Assembly: GCA_018417955.1 (NCBI GenBank)
Contig: JACTVC010000003.1
Location: forward strand, 1,550,001-1,614,000
Direction: 5' to 3'
Length of the DNA: 64,000 bases
Origin: Laccaria trichodermophora
Lineage: Eukaryota > Basidiomycota > Agaricomycetes > Agaricales > Hydnangiaceae
Shown here: piece by piece, positions 40,905-54,429 of the stretch
Numbering within the stretch: position 1 is the first letter of the stretch
Layout: the number at the start of each line of letters is the position of its first letter
Translations under genes and position numbers: made by a program
Notes under the pieces: model-generated
The model's input: the letters and a program-made list of their open reading frames with translations, nothing else
Databases searched by the model: none
Told to the model about the DNA's origin: nothing

Positions 40905-43900
40905 TCAGAGGTTGTGTTTTTTCTTGTACTTGCCCAGCACGATCGCCGCATTCTTCAAACCTCTTTGCGGCTCCCATGTGTCGAACTGCGGACCGTATCC
41001 AGACCATCGCACTAGGAACTGAAGTGCATTCCGTTTGCGTCGGTGTCCGATGATGGCTTCGACTTCGAATTCCTCCGACTCGATTTGTTTCCTGCGTGAC
41101 TCTGGCATTTGTGTACAAGTTCCCCATTCCGGTGCTGACTCTTCGTACTTTTTTAGGTGTTCTATGTTGAAGACGGGGAACCCTGGGTACTTATCGCTCA
41201 TCCGGAGACGGAAGACTTTGGGATTGATCTTCTGGGTGATTTCAAATGGACCTATCCAGCGTTGCTTGAGCTTGGAACCGATTCCTTTCGCGTCGACCCA
41301 ATCAAGGGAGTGCGGGTTCACGAGCACTCTATCCCCTTTCTTAAAGTCCAGTACGGGTCTACGTCCCTTGTTGTACTGTAGCGCTTGCTCATCTTGGGCT
41401 TTAGCTATAGCCCGTCTGGCGCTATCCCTGTGCATAGCTAGGGTCTCCAAGAAATTCCTGGCTTCTGGCATTAACGAGTAAGTGGTCGATTTCGCCTTAG
41501 GGCTGTCCCTTGGTAACAGGAAGTCCAATGGTGATTTAGGTTGAAATCCGTACATTAGAAAGTTGGGAGAAGCGCCCGTGGAGCTGTGAATGGAATTGTT
41601 GTAAGCGAATTCGAGGATATGCAACCATACTGACCAATCCTGCAGGTCATCAGCCACATAAGCCCTCAACATGGTGATCAATTGTCGGTTGAGAATCTCC
41701 ATTTGGCCGTCGTGCTGAGGATGGTGAGCCGAGGAAAGTGCCATTTTTGTCTTGAGGAATCGCGCTATTCCTCGCCAGAAGTCCGACGTCCACCTTGGAT
41801 CGCGATCCGTGATGATGCTGTCTGGTAAGCCGAATTTACAAACAATATGTTTGACGAACAGCTCAGCGAATTCCTCAGCGGTGAGACCTGTAGTACACGG
41901 GATGAAAATACCTCACTTGGTGAGTCTGTCGACGACCACAAAGATTGCGTTGAAGTTGTCCGACCATGGCAAATTGACAATAAAGTCCATAGATATCGAC
42001 TGGTACGGACGCGTCGGGATAGGATTGGGGATTAGAAAACCAAACTTGTTGAAGTTTCTGAACTTCGTTTTCTGGCAGGCGTCACAGGACTTGCAGAAAT
42101 CAAGTACGTCCGCCTTCATCCTCTTCCAGTAGAACTTCTGACTTAGGATTTGCCATAGACGTTCTGGTCCAGTGTGTGCCGATTCCAGTGGATTCTCATG
42201 AGCTTCCCTCAGAATTAAGTTTCGCCGAGACTTGGGGACGCATAGGCGTGGTTGGTAGTCCTCATCTAGAAAGAAAAGTAGTCCTCTCTGATCCTTCAAG
42301 AACCGTCCGGTATGTTTCCAATTCTCTAATTCCCTCTTCTCGTCCTTCCAAATTGACGCGAAAGATGTGTCGGATTTGTATTCCTTAACCCATTCTCTGA
42401 TAAAGTCAGCGTCCATCTCGACATGTAAATTTGGGGCCGGATTGGTAGCATTCCAGTATTCCTCTCCCACAGGTAAAGTGTCCAATTCGCTAGTCTCAGC
42501 GAATTTGTGATTCTCCGCATCCGTTTTATTTGATTTGGTTTGGTCCTCGTCGTCCTCGTCGTCTCGTTGGGCCAAGCTGACTTCACGTTTTCTAGACAGT
42601 CAGCCAGACTCCAAGCCGTAAATGCTTCCTTTGCCGCTGGGCGATTGAATATGCGTTCTTGTTCTTCGATCAAGGACGTATCAGCTACTATGCTTGGACT
42701 CGGATCGCCCCCTGGAGAAGTATGGTCCGGCGCAGCTCGGGGGAGACGTGATAACGGATCTACATTTGAGTGAACCCTCCCCGCTCTATGAATGATCTCG
42801 AGCCCTGGGGTGTAAGCGGAGAAGACTGCCCCCCAAGCAGCTAGCCGACGGTTAGAATTTTCATATGTTCGAGCCCACTGCAATGCTGAGTGATCTGTAA
42901 CTAGTAAGATTTTTTCTCCCTCGATATAAGGTTGAAACTTGACTAGGCCTTCCTTAGCTGCTAATGCTTCCCTTTCCGTAGTGGAGTACCAAGTTTCAGC
43001 ACCCTTGAAAGTCCTCGACCAGTATCCTATGACGCGCTCAACATGGACCACTGAAGAATCGAAGTCTGCCCCCCATTGGTCGTCTGTGGGACTGTCTAAC
43101 GTCTTGGCGCTGAGAGTTGTAGTCAGCTTAGGAGGCGGGAGGCTGCTGTTGTAAGCTTTTCTCAGACGATCGTAAGCTTTCGTCCCTACAAGATCTTTCA
43201 CTTGGATTGGTTGAATCTGCTGCAGGGCGCAGCCCGCTGCTTCGTCGGACGCATCCGTGTACAAACGATATGGACGACCCTCAATGGGATGCCCTAGGAC
43301 TGGGCTGGATCGTAATGCGTCTTTTGCGGCTTCGAATGTGTACTCTTCTTCCGCCCCCCACTTCCATTTGCATCCCTTTCGCATTAAGTGGAAGAGGGGA
43401 GCGCAAATGAAGGCATAGTATGGGATGAAGGCTGAGAAGTAGACGACCATACCAAGGAAAGTTTGCAATCGGGATAACTTGTTAGGCCTTTCTAACTCCA
43501 AGATAGCTTTGACTTTCTCCATGTGAGTCGAGAGCCCTAGTCTCGATACCTTATGTCCTAGCAGCAAGATGGAGCCGTAGAATAAATGGCACTTGTTAGG
43601 CGAAAGGGTGATCCCGGCTTTCTCAATAGCTTCTAAGACTTTGTCCAGGTGCATAATATGTTCCTCGTAAGATTTTGAAAATATCACTATGTCATCAATA
43701 TAGACGAGGCAAAACAGCCAAAGGTACGGCGCGAGAATGCCCTGCATCACTCGTTGGAAAATTGAAGGGCCATTTCGTAGACCGAACGGCATTCGTTTAA
43801 ATTGGAACAATCCTCTGTGAGTACGAAACGCCGTTTTTTCCACATCGTCTTCATGTAGTTCAAGCTGGGTGAAACCTGATAAAGCGTCCAGTGAGGACAG

Positions 43901-45418
43901 GACTTGGGCGCCCGAGAGTGATGAAAGTATCTCTGATTGTCGTGGAATTGGAAACTCGTTGGGGACTGTGACTGCATTTAATTTCCTGTAATCGACGCAA
44001 AATCTCGGTTTGCCGTTACGATACGCAATAACTACGGGCGCGCTCCAAGGGCTGATGGAAGGTTCGATCACATCCTGTTCGAACCACTTGTCCATCTGAT
44101 TGTCCATTACCCGTCGTTTTTCTGGAGAACTCCCATACATCGGTACGGCTATGGGAACTTGGCCATCCACGGTTCTGATGTGCACTTTTGTAGGTAAGTG
44201 TCCCAGTCTCCCGTCAAAGCCGAAAGCTTTTTGACGCTTTCGAAGCATGTCCCATGCTTGATCTTTCAGATGCTCAGGTAACGTCCCAACATCGATCAAT
44301 TCCTCCATTTTCGCAGATGGGTATTCGGTCAGATCGGGCATGGCGGCTGTCTTAGGTCCGTATTGTTCCTCTTCTTCTGAATTCTGTTGATCAGACCCAG
44401 GCTCTCTGTTGGAGCTTTCCAACCCCATTTGTGTATCGATGATTGCGGCTATAGCAGTAGCGTGGCTGGCCAGCTTGGCCGCTCGTTCTGGCGAACTCGG
44501 TGTTTTGAAGAAGTTGCATGGATCATGAAGCGATCCGATCACCTCTCCTCTCTGGATGTACCTGGGTTGGTCCGTAGGGTTAGCGATAGGGACCCAAGGG
44601 TTACGAGCAGAAATCAGGGTATTCGGCACAGCAAAGTAGGAATCGTTCGCATTAGCTAGTAGGCTTTTTTGTACCAGCCAGTCCTTATCTTCGTCAAATT
44701 GGCCTTCCACTCTGACGCGACGGCATCCATGTGGCTTCAGAATGCAGTCTTCTGCTGCTCTCACGGTCTTCTCTTCCACTCCAAACTTCACCTTATGACA
44801 GTGACGCTTTGCTTTCTCTCGACGGTGTATTTTAGCCTTAACAAACTTATTAGCTAGCAAGGAACTCTGCCTCATTCTGTCGAAGTCTGGAGTTCGGTCC
44901 ACTCGGACCGCGGCAATCTCGTGATCTGTCCCTGCGAAACGCAGTTTCGTTCCTGTCTCGACATTCCTGGTGACAGCCATCTCGTAATTCAACTGGTAGT
45001 CCTCTCCTAGAAGAATGGGTACTGTCATCCCTGGCACGACATAGGCTTCCGCCTCCGACTCCAGTATGGTTTCGTCCAACGTTTCCATGAAGATTGGAAT
45101 TCTGACGTAGCCTCTGAGGCTTTCGTTTTTATCCGTAAGTTGCCATAGCTTCATTTTCATTCCCTGTTGAATGCGAGGTGTGTTTTTCAGCGTCTTGAAG
45201 AAATCTTCCGAAATTAGTGTGACATCCATGCAAGAATCGAGTCTGAGATCAATTCTTGTGTTCTCGAGGCTAGCCACCCACCCTTTGGTCGATAAAACGG
45301 ATACACCAAAGGACGACATTCCTGGAGGTGAGTGCCGTTTCTTGCGTAGACGGATAGGTTTGGCGTCAATAGGCGGTGGAGGGAGATTGTCAGGAAGTGG
45401 ATTGAGTGGTACGTTCAA
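40905..45418 (-). pseudogene. pol: Pol of chromodomain Gypsy element 2
   Basis: Order on the minus strand: aspartyl protease (LRLDSCMDVTLIS, with C in place of the usual G, then PILLGEDYQ), RT (FCVDYRKLNAVTV, SSLDALSGFTQLELHEDD, LVYIDDIVIFS), RNase H (RLYTDASDEAAGCAL, STTEREALAAKEGL, VTDHSALQWA), integrase (HTGPERLWQILSQKFYW, CDACQKTK, SMDFIVNLP, ITDRDPRW, SSAHHPQHDGQMEILNR), and a C-terminal chromodomain near 41070-40930 (EVEAIIGHRRKRN...FLVRWSGYGPQFDTWEP). Lesions: a frameshift near 42560 before the integrase, and a TGA at 41913-41915 after VVDRLTK. Chromovirus lineage. Confidence 0.9.
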
Positions 45419-45466
45419 TGATTCCGGTTGATGTGAGTTTTGATGGGCTTCCTTCCTGTCTTCCCT

Positions 45467-46410
45467 TCATGAGGCTTTACTCCCTTTGGCTACCAGGGGC
45501 GGTGTGTTATCGTCCTCCAGGTCGTCTAACTCATCAATTGAAACTAATAGGTGTTTGGGGGAAGTTGGTTTATTCCGGGCCGCTATGTGATCCTCATCCT
45601 CCACCTCTTCCATTGAGGTTCGTGCTTTATTGACACGTTCGCTTTGAGCCGTCGGACTGACACATGTAGTAGGGTGTTTGCTTGGTGATGGCCTAGACTC
45701 GGGATGATCCTCCATCGGATCGTCTGGGTCATCCACAGCCTGTAGAACATGACTGTAGCTTTTTGGCCGTTTCCTATCCTCCTCCCAATATTCATCTTCT
45801 ACCTCATCCATTGAAACGGTCGACTTAATCGACGCTTCCCCGGTCTTACGCCTGTGGCAGCTTTGATCACTAGAGCTACTACAGACAGCCGGCTCAAAAT
45901 CCTTCCCCAGCTTAGATTGATCGACTTGGAGGGAGGCGACACGTTGCGAGAGCAGGATGACATAGGCACACTGATAGTACTCTTCCTCCGGTTCGTGTTC
46001 TTTTTCGTTACCGTAATTCACTTTCCTCGCTCTTTCCAAGAAGACTGCCCAATCCGGGCACTCCTTGTCCCAGTGATTGTTGCTCCCACAACATTTACAG
46101 GGTGAAGGAGGCAGCCGTCCCATTTTAGTTGTGACGTGGTCGTTCTTCGAGAACATGTAACCTTCCGGTGGTGGAGGCCGTTGTCGTTTCTTAAGAACTT
46201 GGAAGACCTCTGCGAGAATGTGATTGTCAGATGGATCTTCAGTAACAGCTTGTGTCAAGAACGACTCTTTGGGGTCCTCGGACGGAAGACTTGTGTCTTC
46301 CTCGTTCGAACTCAAGTTCGCTCTCCTGTTCTGGGGAAAGTTATTATACTTTGGCCTTTCGATGGAGTATCCCAGTCTACGTAATGTAGGTACTAAATTA
46401 GTGTACTTAC
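45467..46410 (-). pseudogene. gag: Gag C-terminal part of Gypsy element 2, 5' truncated
   Basis: Contains a CCHC zinc knuckle (CKCCGSNNHWDKEC) near 46060-46095, preceded by KNDHVTTKMGRLPPSP and a conserved block with LVPTLRRLGYSIERP, then acidic repeats (MDEVEDEYWEED, MEEVEDEDH). The apparent start codon of the open frame (46441) lies inside the adjoining CCATATGG element. The capsid part of Gag is missing; truncation is at 46410/46411, where that element begins. Confidence 0.75.
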
Positions 46411-46625
46411 CACTCCCCGATGGTTTCCATATGGAATCCATATGGAAGGGGTGGATTCCATGGATTCCATATGGAATGGTGTGTAAACTGTGAAAAAATG
46501 GGGAATTTGACCATGGAATCTATATGGAATGGTATGGAATGATCATGGATTCCACATGGAGTGGTCCATATGGATTCCATATGGATTCCATGGAATCCAT
46601 ATGGAATAATAACAGTTTTACTATG
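46411..46625. mobile_element. CCATATGG-array element, left part
   Basis: Begins CACTCCCCGATGGTTTCCAT and is an array of TTCCATATGGAATCCATGG words. Its outer ~34 bp is the inverted counterpart of the end at 62430-62463 (same CACTCCCCG start). It is separated from its other part (60769-62463) by the CACTA element. Confidence 0.75.
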
Positions 46626-46665
46626 CACTGTCTACCCCGGAGCGGATTAAAATCACTGGGTGGCC
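46626..46665. repeat. CACTA left TIR
   Basis: CACTGTCTACCCCGGAGCGG followed by ATTAAAATCACTGGGTGGCC; the last part also matches the right end (CTATGTGGCC). The match with the right TIR thins out after ~40 bp. Confidence 0.8.
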
Positions 46666-47018
46666 AACCAGGTAAATACGTGAAAATAAATAGGTCAACG
46701 AGCAGAAAAGACGAGGCTACTGAGTGCACCACTCAGTCACCGGGTTGCTCAAACCGGGTTACGAACGGGTATTTATAATATGTTTTTTGTCCAAATCACC
46801 CGTTATCAGAAACCTGTTTTGTGTATTATTACAAACCGTTTGGCATGTAAAATTGTCTACTTAGAATCACTTGTTGAATGGATTGTTTTGCCCACATAAA
46901 GATAGATGAAAAAGAGTGTCATTTAAACTTGTTAGCCAGGTATTTATGGTAAGGCAGTAGATCCCATTCGACGGGGTAAAAAAACTTAGGGAATGAGATA
47001 AATTGAGACTACTGGATC
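46666..47018. other. CACTA left sub-terminal region, no gene
   Basis: AT-rich, with CCGGGTTGCTCAAACCGGG and AACGGGTATTTATAATATG. The right sub-terminal region has the related AACCGGTTAAAGATTATAAATAC. Such ends usually bind the transposase. Confidence 0.5.
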
Positions 47019-47945
47019 CTACTCCTCGGCCCCATCAACGGTCATGCCATCAACATCCGACAAATCTGAACTCCCATCCTCGTCGCCTGGGTTTTCCTCG
47101 ACATCCTCATCCTCATCATCTTCCTCCCCACCTGCACCGCTTGCCTTACGCTTCCGATTAACCTTGCGCTGGTTTCGAAGATATTGCTTCACGATCTCTG
47201 CGGTGGCCCAGTCGGCAGGGAAGCGCTTCCGCGTGAGGTAAGGGAATTTTTTTCGCGTCTAGTAAGGCCCTGATCAATTCATAACATCCGAAAGAACATT
47301 CAGGCGACGTACCAAACGAAAAACCTGTCCCAGTTTTTCCGGTTCTTGCTGGCGGTAGGTTGCATCAAGATTGAGTTCTGCACGAGTGACGCAACGACGG
47401 ATGTAGTTCTAAATGGGATGGCAGGTGTGAGACGTTGATCATGATCTGAATCGTGTGACTTACCAGAATGGAATTGTACAGCCTTCTCTTCTCCTCATTC
47501 TTGTTCAGCCGCATCGCGTCGATGAGGATGAATCCTTTTTTGCGGTCACCTGCCTCACCTTTGGGTCGTTGGAGTGCCCGTATGCTGGATTCTTCACTGT
47601 CCTTCGGCTTTTCCACAACTGGCTCTGCATTTATCTTTGCTGGTAAGGCATAAATCATTGACGTTATCAAGAGCTGACAATGTCAATAGGAGGAAACGTA
47701 CCCTCCAACATAGCGAGCTTTTCCCTCAACAACTTGTTCTCCTCCTCCATGTTACGCTGATCTCCGTTTGGTGTAGCAGGAACATCACCAGGGTTGATGA
47801 TTGGGCTTGACGGGACATTCTCCTTGTCCTTTCGACTGGGGCGCCCACGCTTGGCGGGAGTCGTGGCCATGACATCGGAGGTGGGCTTGGGATCGGGGTT
47901 CTTCGGTGCTGCTGCTGGCTTACTTGCAGCCTTGGCCTTTGCCAT
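47019..47945 (-). CDS. Accessory protein of the CACTA element
   Basis: Starts at 47945 (MAKAKAASKPAAAPKNPD). Exon 1 has an AT-hook-like KRGRPSRKDK and a short coiled coil (EEENKLLREKLAMLEG). Later exons have LQRPKGEAGDRKKGFILIDAMRL..., NYIRRCVTRAELNLDATYRQQ, and FPADWATAEIVKQYLRNQRKVNRKRKA, then an acidic tail to a stop at 47019. The IPRPKG-like, AMRL and DWATAE-x-x-KQYL motifs are shared by a large mushroom family with unknown function. Exons are open with regular splice sites; gene divergent from the transposase. Confidence 0.65.
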
Positions 47946-50359
47946 GTCAGATGAATTCAAGGGCAGGGGGAATGTTGGTGGAGATTGGGCTGGGCGGATG
48001 TTAGTGGAGATCGTTGTTGGAGGCAAGGAGAGGGTGAGTTACAATTTTTATCATCGCTCATCATATCGGATCTGACGCCATCGTTGTTCAAGTCAGGTGA
48101 TTCAGCTCATCACGCCGTGCGCGTTCTTGTCCTGTTTATGTGTAATTACTGTAAAGTTCTACGTCTCTCTTCACCAATCCACTTGCTTTCAATCCTTTTG
48201 TGAACGCAACAATACCGTCATGCCTCCAGCAAAGAAACCCCCCGAGACAAAGCACCGATGCTCATGCGGCTGTGACAAGATGGTTACAACACGAACGGAG
48301 ACACGACACAATATGGGCCTCGCACCACTTCACGTTCGGGCCTCGGCTGCTTCGGTTGCAAAGAAGGTGGAACGGGCAACACGAAGAGCCCTTGGGAAGG
48401 CCAAGAAATCAATCACACAACATGCTGCGAAGTCAGTCAATAAAATCCGTGAATTCATGAAGTCAGTCTCACCGCAGGCTCCAAACGGGGATGGGCTTTG
48501 GGATGTGGAGATGTTGGATGACTACGATGGTGTTGTTGGAGGGGATCAGGATGTACTGTTGGCCGCAGAGCTTGAGGATGGGGCAGAGGTTATCGAGGAT
48601 GTTCGAAGTGGACCTTGGGCACAAACAACTCATCACCACAAAGTCATGGTTGAGGAGGTTGAGGATGAAGACGATTACATGTTCAACCACCATGACGTTG
48701 ATTCCGACATTGACAGTGATGATGAATCGAGTATCCACACCATGTCCGACGATGACGACGGACTGAACCTTGAAGAGCAAATCAATGAAGACTGGGAGCG
48801 TGAGGCAGCTCAATTTGGTGAGCTCGCTCATAGTTATTTATTTGATCTGTTGCTGACCTTTCCTTGGCTATAGCAGAAGAGTTTAGTGATGAGGATCTTG
48901 CAAATTTGTGCGCTTTCGCACTGAAGATTGAGGACCATCTGTCCGACAGCACGTTCGAGCGCCTTCGCCATATCTTCCCTCAATCCAACATCAACTCCTT
49001 CAAAACCACCAAGTCACGCGTCAAATTTCTTGCATCATTCAAACCCGTCCCATACGACTGCTGCATAAACTCATGTTGTTGCTTTGTCGGTCCTCACGAG
49101 AAGGCAGAGACATGTCCCTTTTGCCAGGAGCCTCGATTCAAAGATGGCCGCGCATGTAAGCGCTTCACTTACATCCCTATCATTCCTCGCCTCGTCGCCT
49201 TTTTCAAAAACTCAGACATGGTCAAAGCTATGAGCTACCGCGGGACTTATGAGCCGGATCCAAATAACATGAAGGACATCTTCGACAGCGAAAACTATGA
49301 GAAACTCAGGAAAAAAAATGCTACCATTGGGGGAAAGCAGTTTGCCCACAAATTTTTCTCAGGTTTACGAGACATTGCCCTTGGCCTTTCGACGGATGGA
49401 TTTGCCCCTTTCAAGAAGCGCAAACAAACATGCTGGCCCCTTCTCCTTTTCAACTACAACCTCCCTCCCGATGTCCGCTTCCATCTTCGTCACAAGTATT
49501 AGTGACCTTACCCCAACAACACTGAGCCCCCTGACCATACAAACAGGCCATGGTTGATGGTGCCTGCTGATGAGCCGATGTATATGTTGACCCCATCAAA
49601 GCTGGCTCGGCCACCCATATTTTCTTGATGAGTGGTTCTGTGTGCCGGCCGACCAGCCTAAGGATGAATTGACCCCGCTGAAATTGCCTTGGATTGTGGG
49701 TCAGCTGAACCGCTTTTGATTCCTCACAATATGGATCAGCCCACTTGCTGCACCCTGGCTCGGCAAAGTCAGTTTACATACCCGAGGTCATGAATGTCAT
49801 TGTCAGCCCCGAGCAGAGATGAGGCCGGCCCCCATCTGTTGCCATCTCCAGCCCGGATATGGCCAGGCCCAGTCGGCACCACACTCCCTACCATTCTTTG
49901 GCTTGTCTCCAATTAAACAATTTATGTTGCCATCTGTCCCGTGATGATAGCCAGCCCAGCTAACACATGGCCTAGCTAAGTTTACTTGTTCATATGTTAT
50001 ACCAACCCCCTAATGTTCTTTTCCATGTCCTGCATTCAAAATCACCCTCTGGTTTTATGTTTGCATCAGGCCATTGAGTACATTAGCTGGTCCTGTATTC
50101 TGGTGCAAAGTTACTGAGCAGACAAGGTCATTGAATCTGTACAAATGCATGGAAACGCGAATCAAACATGTTCAGATGCAAAATAATGGAGCCGACAAGT
50201 GGGAAATAGTACAGCCGACAAGTGGGAAATAGTACAAATACCCCGGTTTCACCTTGAGTGATTGAATCGATTCCATATTAAATCATTGTGTCTGAGCCAG
50301 TGCATTTTTTCACGGAAAAGATGTGTGAGCTGGCACCATGTCCGGGTGAAGTTACACCA

Positions 50360-53000
50360 AGCAGACATGAATTACATCAGTAAAGGTGCACATCGGGTGA
50401 TGCAGGCATTTGAATTCTAAACTGTTGAAGTACCTTGGCTGGTGCCATGTCCAGATGCAAAATAATCAAGCAGACAAGTGAATGAAATGGGTAAAAATGC
50501 CTGGGCTGCACATCGGGTGATATTAAATTGTTGAAGTACTTTGGCTGGGTGAAAAACGACTGAGCAGACAAGTGAATTAAATCATCAAAAGTGCCCGGGC
50601 CATGTCTCAGATAATAGAGCCGATTTTATATTAAATTGGTGAAGTACTTTGGCTGGTGCCAAGGTCAAGTGGAAAATAACCGAGCAGACAAGTGAGTTAA
50701 ATCAGCAAAAGTGCTCGGGCTGCGTCTCGGATAATAGAGCCGATTTACTATTAAATTGTTGTACTTTGGCTGGTGCCAAGGCCAGGTGAAAAATGACCGA
50801 GCAGACAAGTGAATTAAATCGGTAAAAGTGCCCAGGCTACATCTCGGGTAATAGAGCCGATTTAATGGTAAATTGGTGAACTACTTTAACTGGTGCCGAG
50901 GCCGAGTGGAAAATAACCAAGCAGACAAGTGAATCAAATCGGTAAAAGTGCCCGGGCTGCATCTTGGATAATAGAGCCAATTTAATATTAAATTGGTGAA
51001 GTACTTTGGCTGGTGCCGAGGCTGGGTGGAAAATAACCGATCAGACAAGTGAATTAAATCGGTAAAAGTGCCCAGGCTACATCTCGGGTAATAGAGCCAA
51101 TTTAATATTAAATTGGTGAAGTACTCTAAGTGGTGCCGAGGCCGAGTGGAAAATAACCGAGCAGACAAGTGAATCAAATCGGTAAAAGTGCCTGGGCTGC
51201 ATCTTGGATAATAGAGCTAATTTAATATTAGATTGGTGAAGTACTTTGGTTGGTGCCGAGGCCGGGTGGAAAATAACCGAGCAGACAAGTGAATTAAATC
51301 GGTAAAAGTGCCCAGGCTATGTCTCGGGTAATAGAGCCGATTTAATATTAAATTGGTGAAGTACTTTAAGTGGTGCCGAGGCCAAGTGGAAAATAACCGA
51401 GCAGACAAGTGAATCAAATCGGTAAAAGTGCCTGGGCTGCATCTTGGATAATAGAGCCAATTCAATATTAGATTGGTGAAGTACTTGGCTGGTGCCGAGG
51501 CTGGGTGGAAAATAACCGAGCAGACAAGTGAATTAAATCGGTAAAAGTGCCCAGGCTACGTCTCGGGTAATAGAGCTGATTTAATATTAAATTGGTGACG
51601 TACTTTGGCTGGTGCCGAGGCCAGGTGAAAAATGACCGAGCAGACAAGTGAATTAAATCGGTAAAAGTGCCCAGGCTACGTCTCGGGTAATAGAGCTGAT
51701 TTAATATTAAATTGGTGACGTACTTTGGCTGGTGCCGAGGCTGGGTGAAAAATGACCGAGCAGACAAGTGAATTAAATTGGTAAAAGTGCCCAGGCTATG
51801 TCTCGGGTAATAGAGCCGATTTAATATTAAATTGGTGAAGTACTTTAAGTGGTGCCGAGGCCAAGTGGAAAATAACCGAGCAGACAAGTGAATCAAATCG
51901 GTAAAAGTGCCTGGGCTGCATCTTGGATAATAGAGCCAATTCAATATTAGATTGGTGAAGTACTTGGCTGGTGCCGAGGCTGGGTGGAAAATAACCGAGC
52001 AGACAAGTGAATTAAATCGGTAAAAGTGCCCAGGCTACGTCTCGGGTAATAGAGCTGATTTAATATTAAATTGGTGACGTACTTTGGCTGGTGCCGAGGC
52101 CAGGTGAAAAATGACCGAGCAGACAAGTGAATTAAATTGGTAAAAGTGCCCAGGCTACGTCTCGGGTAATAGAGCTGATTTAATATTAAATTGGTGACGT
52201 ACTTTGGCTGGTGCCGAGGCTGGGTGAAAAATGACCGAGCAGACAAGTGAATTAAATTGGTAAAAGTGCCCAGGCTATGTCTCGGGTAATAGAGCCGATT
52301 TAATATTAAATTGGTGAAGTACTTTAAGTGGTGCCGAGGCCGAGTGGAAAATAACCGAGCAGACAAGTGAATCAAATCGGTAAAAGTGCCCAGGCTACGT
52401 CTTGGGTAATAGAGCTGATTTAATATTAAATTGGTGACGTACTTTGGCTGGTGCCGAGGCCGGGTGAAAAATGACCGAGCAGACAAGTGAATTAAATCGG
52501 TAAAAGTGCCCAGGCTATGTCTCGGGTAATAGAGCTGATTTAATATTAAATTGGTGAAGTACTCTAAGTGGTGCCGAGGCCGAGTGGAAAATAACCGAGC
52601 AGACAAGTGAATCAAATCGGTAAAAGTGCCTGGGCTGCATCTTGGATAATAGAGCCAATTCAATATTAGATTGGTGAAGTACTTTGGCTGGTGCCGAGGC
52701 CGGGTGGAAAATAACTGAGCAGACAAGTGAATTAAATTGGTAACAATGCCTGCGCTGTGTCACGGGTAATAGAGCCGATTTAATATTAAATTGGTGAAGT
52801 ACTTTAACTGGTGCTGAGGCCGAGTGGAAAATAACCGAACAGACAAGTGAATTAAATCGGTAAAAGTGACCAGCCTGCATCCTGGATAATAGAGCCGATT
52901 TACTATTAAATCATTGAAGTACTTTGGCTGGTGCCGAGGCCAGGTCGAATATAACCAAGCAGACAAGTGAATTAAATTGGTAAAAACACCCGGGCTGCTG
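50360..53000 (+). repeat. ~120-bp satellite array, left arm (~21 units)
   Basis: Clear period of 120 bp (TACTTTGGCTGGTGCCGAGG at 51601 and 51721). Unit words: ACCGAGCAGACAAGTGAATT, AAATCGGTAAAAGTGCCC, TAATAGAGCCGATTTAATAT, TAAATTGGTGAAGTACTTTG. Units differ by a few bases, and higher-order similarity exists (51250-51500 resembles 51790-51990). Open frames across it are by-products. Confidence 0.9.
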
Positions 53001-53099
53001 CTGATGATTAAATATGAAATTGTTATGCTGTCTACGGATGGTTGAAGTGGACCACTACTGAGCCTACAAGTGAAGTATATCACTGAACATGCCTGGGTT

Positions 53100-54300
53100 G
53101 CATCTGTATCATTTCAGTCTGGGTGTGATATTACCGAGCAGACAAGATAACACAACTGATGAGGGTTGTTCCCCGAGCTCGGAGCCATTCATACACCAAT
53201 GCCGAATAGACAAGTTAGTTATAACTTTCACACCATCCGCCTGATGCTCCCTCTCAATGCCATCATTGTTGACCGACAATTACTAAATCAGGCACTAGTT
53301 TCTCCAATAGGTGTAATCCCGCCCCCATTCCGCCCACCAGTCATGAGTATAGTATTTCCACTGTTACTGGATCATTTCTCTCCAAAAAAGTTCCTAATCA
53401 TATTTTGGTTGTGTTTATTATATATGGTGTGAGGTTCACTTAAGGCTGGGGTAGCTAGTAGGTTGTTCAAAGAGTATTGATCAGGTAAGGAAGGCAGGAT
53501 GTTTTAAATATCTGTTTTGGTAGATACAGAGATATGGCTGGAATGTTAGTGACTATCCATGTACCATTGTCCTGCTCCATATATAATCTTCTGAAATCAT
53601 TATCTTGTCTTGTCAATCTCTGTAATTCCTTTAAAACTTCTTTCTAGCTATCCCATCCCTACCTCCAACCCACTTTTGACTCTCATTGGTGAAACGGTGG
53701 TGATGTAACTAATGGATACAATGTATTCCTCCCTCCTCTCCATGCACCATTTACCAGGTAAGTTGCTCCAATTAGAACCTTATATCTTCATGTCATGCAA
53801 ATAATAATTGAACATATTCCTCTGGAACTCCCATGGGATTTATATGTCTTCTGGGCATGTTGTGCAATACAGATACTCAGAACCCCAAATGGCTATTCTG
53901 AGCTACCACAAATTAAGCATATATAATATACACTGTTTTCTTTCTGCTTTGGGGAGGCTACAGTAAAGGTATACATACCATGGGGAACATTGAGGGAGAT
54001 GCATGTCAACTACACTACTATAGGTTCTTGTTTTGAGTATGACATAGACTACATCAAGATATAATTAGCAGGGTTTTTGGAGAGAAGTGGCCAGTAAGGG
54101 TTGAGATATAATGCTGATGACAGGGCAGGATGGCAGGATGGAAAGATGGAAGGATGGGAGGATGATGGGATGGTGGGATGGCAGGATGGTGGGATGGCGG
54201 GATGGCGGGATGGCGGGATGGCAGGATGGCGGGATGGCAGGATGGCGGGATGGTGGGAGAATCCACTCACTTGCCACTTTGCAGCCGGACATGGCATTAG
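53100..54300. other. Central region of the satellite foldback element
   Basis: About 1.2 kb between the arms with no gene I can support. It holds a minisatellite at 54127-54258. The rest is AT-leaning unique sequence. Confidence 0.5.
54127..54258 (+). repeat. GGATGGCG minisatellite
   Basis: About 16 units of an 8-bp repeat, GGATGGCR/GGATGGTG, with some variants at the 5' end (GGATGGAAAGAT). Confidence 0.9.
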
Positions 54301-54429
54301 CTGAAGGACTTCGCCAATTGAATATCAAATCGGTTCTATTATCTGATGTGCAACCTGGGCATTTCTACCATGTTATTTTTTACCCGGCCTCGGACCAGCC
54401 AAAGTATGACAATTTAATATCTGTCACCC

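Noticed and set aside
46411..46625. Stand-alone 215-bp MITE
   Set aside because: Its right limit is the CACTA TIR, and the TATG duplication plus the matching CGGGGAGTG end at 62463 show it is the left part of a larger split element.
50360..53000. CRISPR-like regular repeats
   Set aside because: Units are contiguous with no unique spacers, and the genome is eukaryotic.
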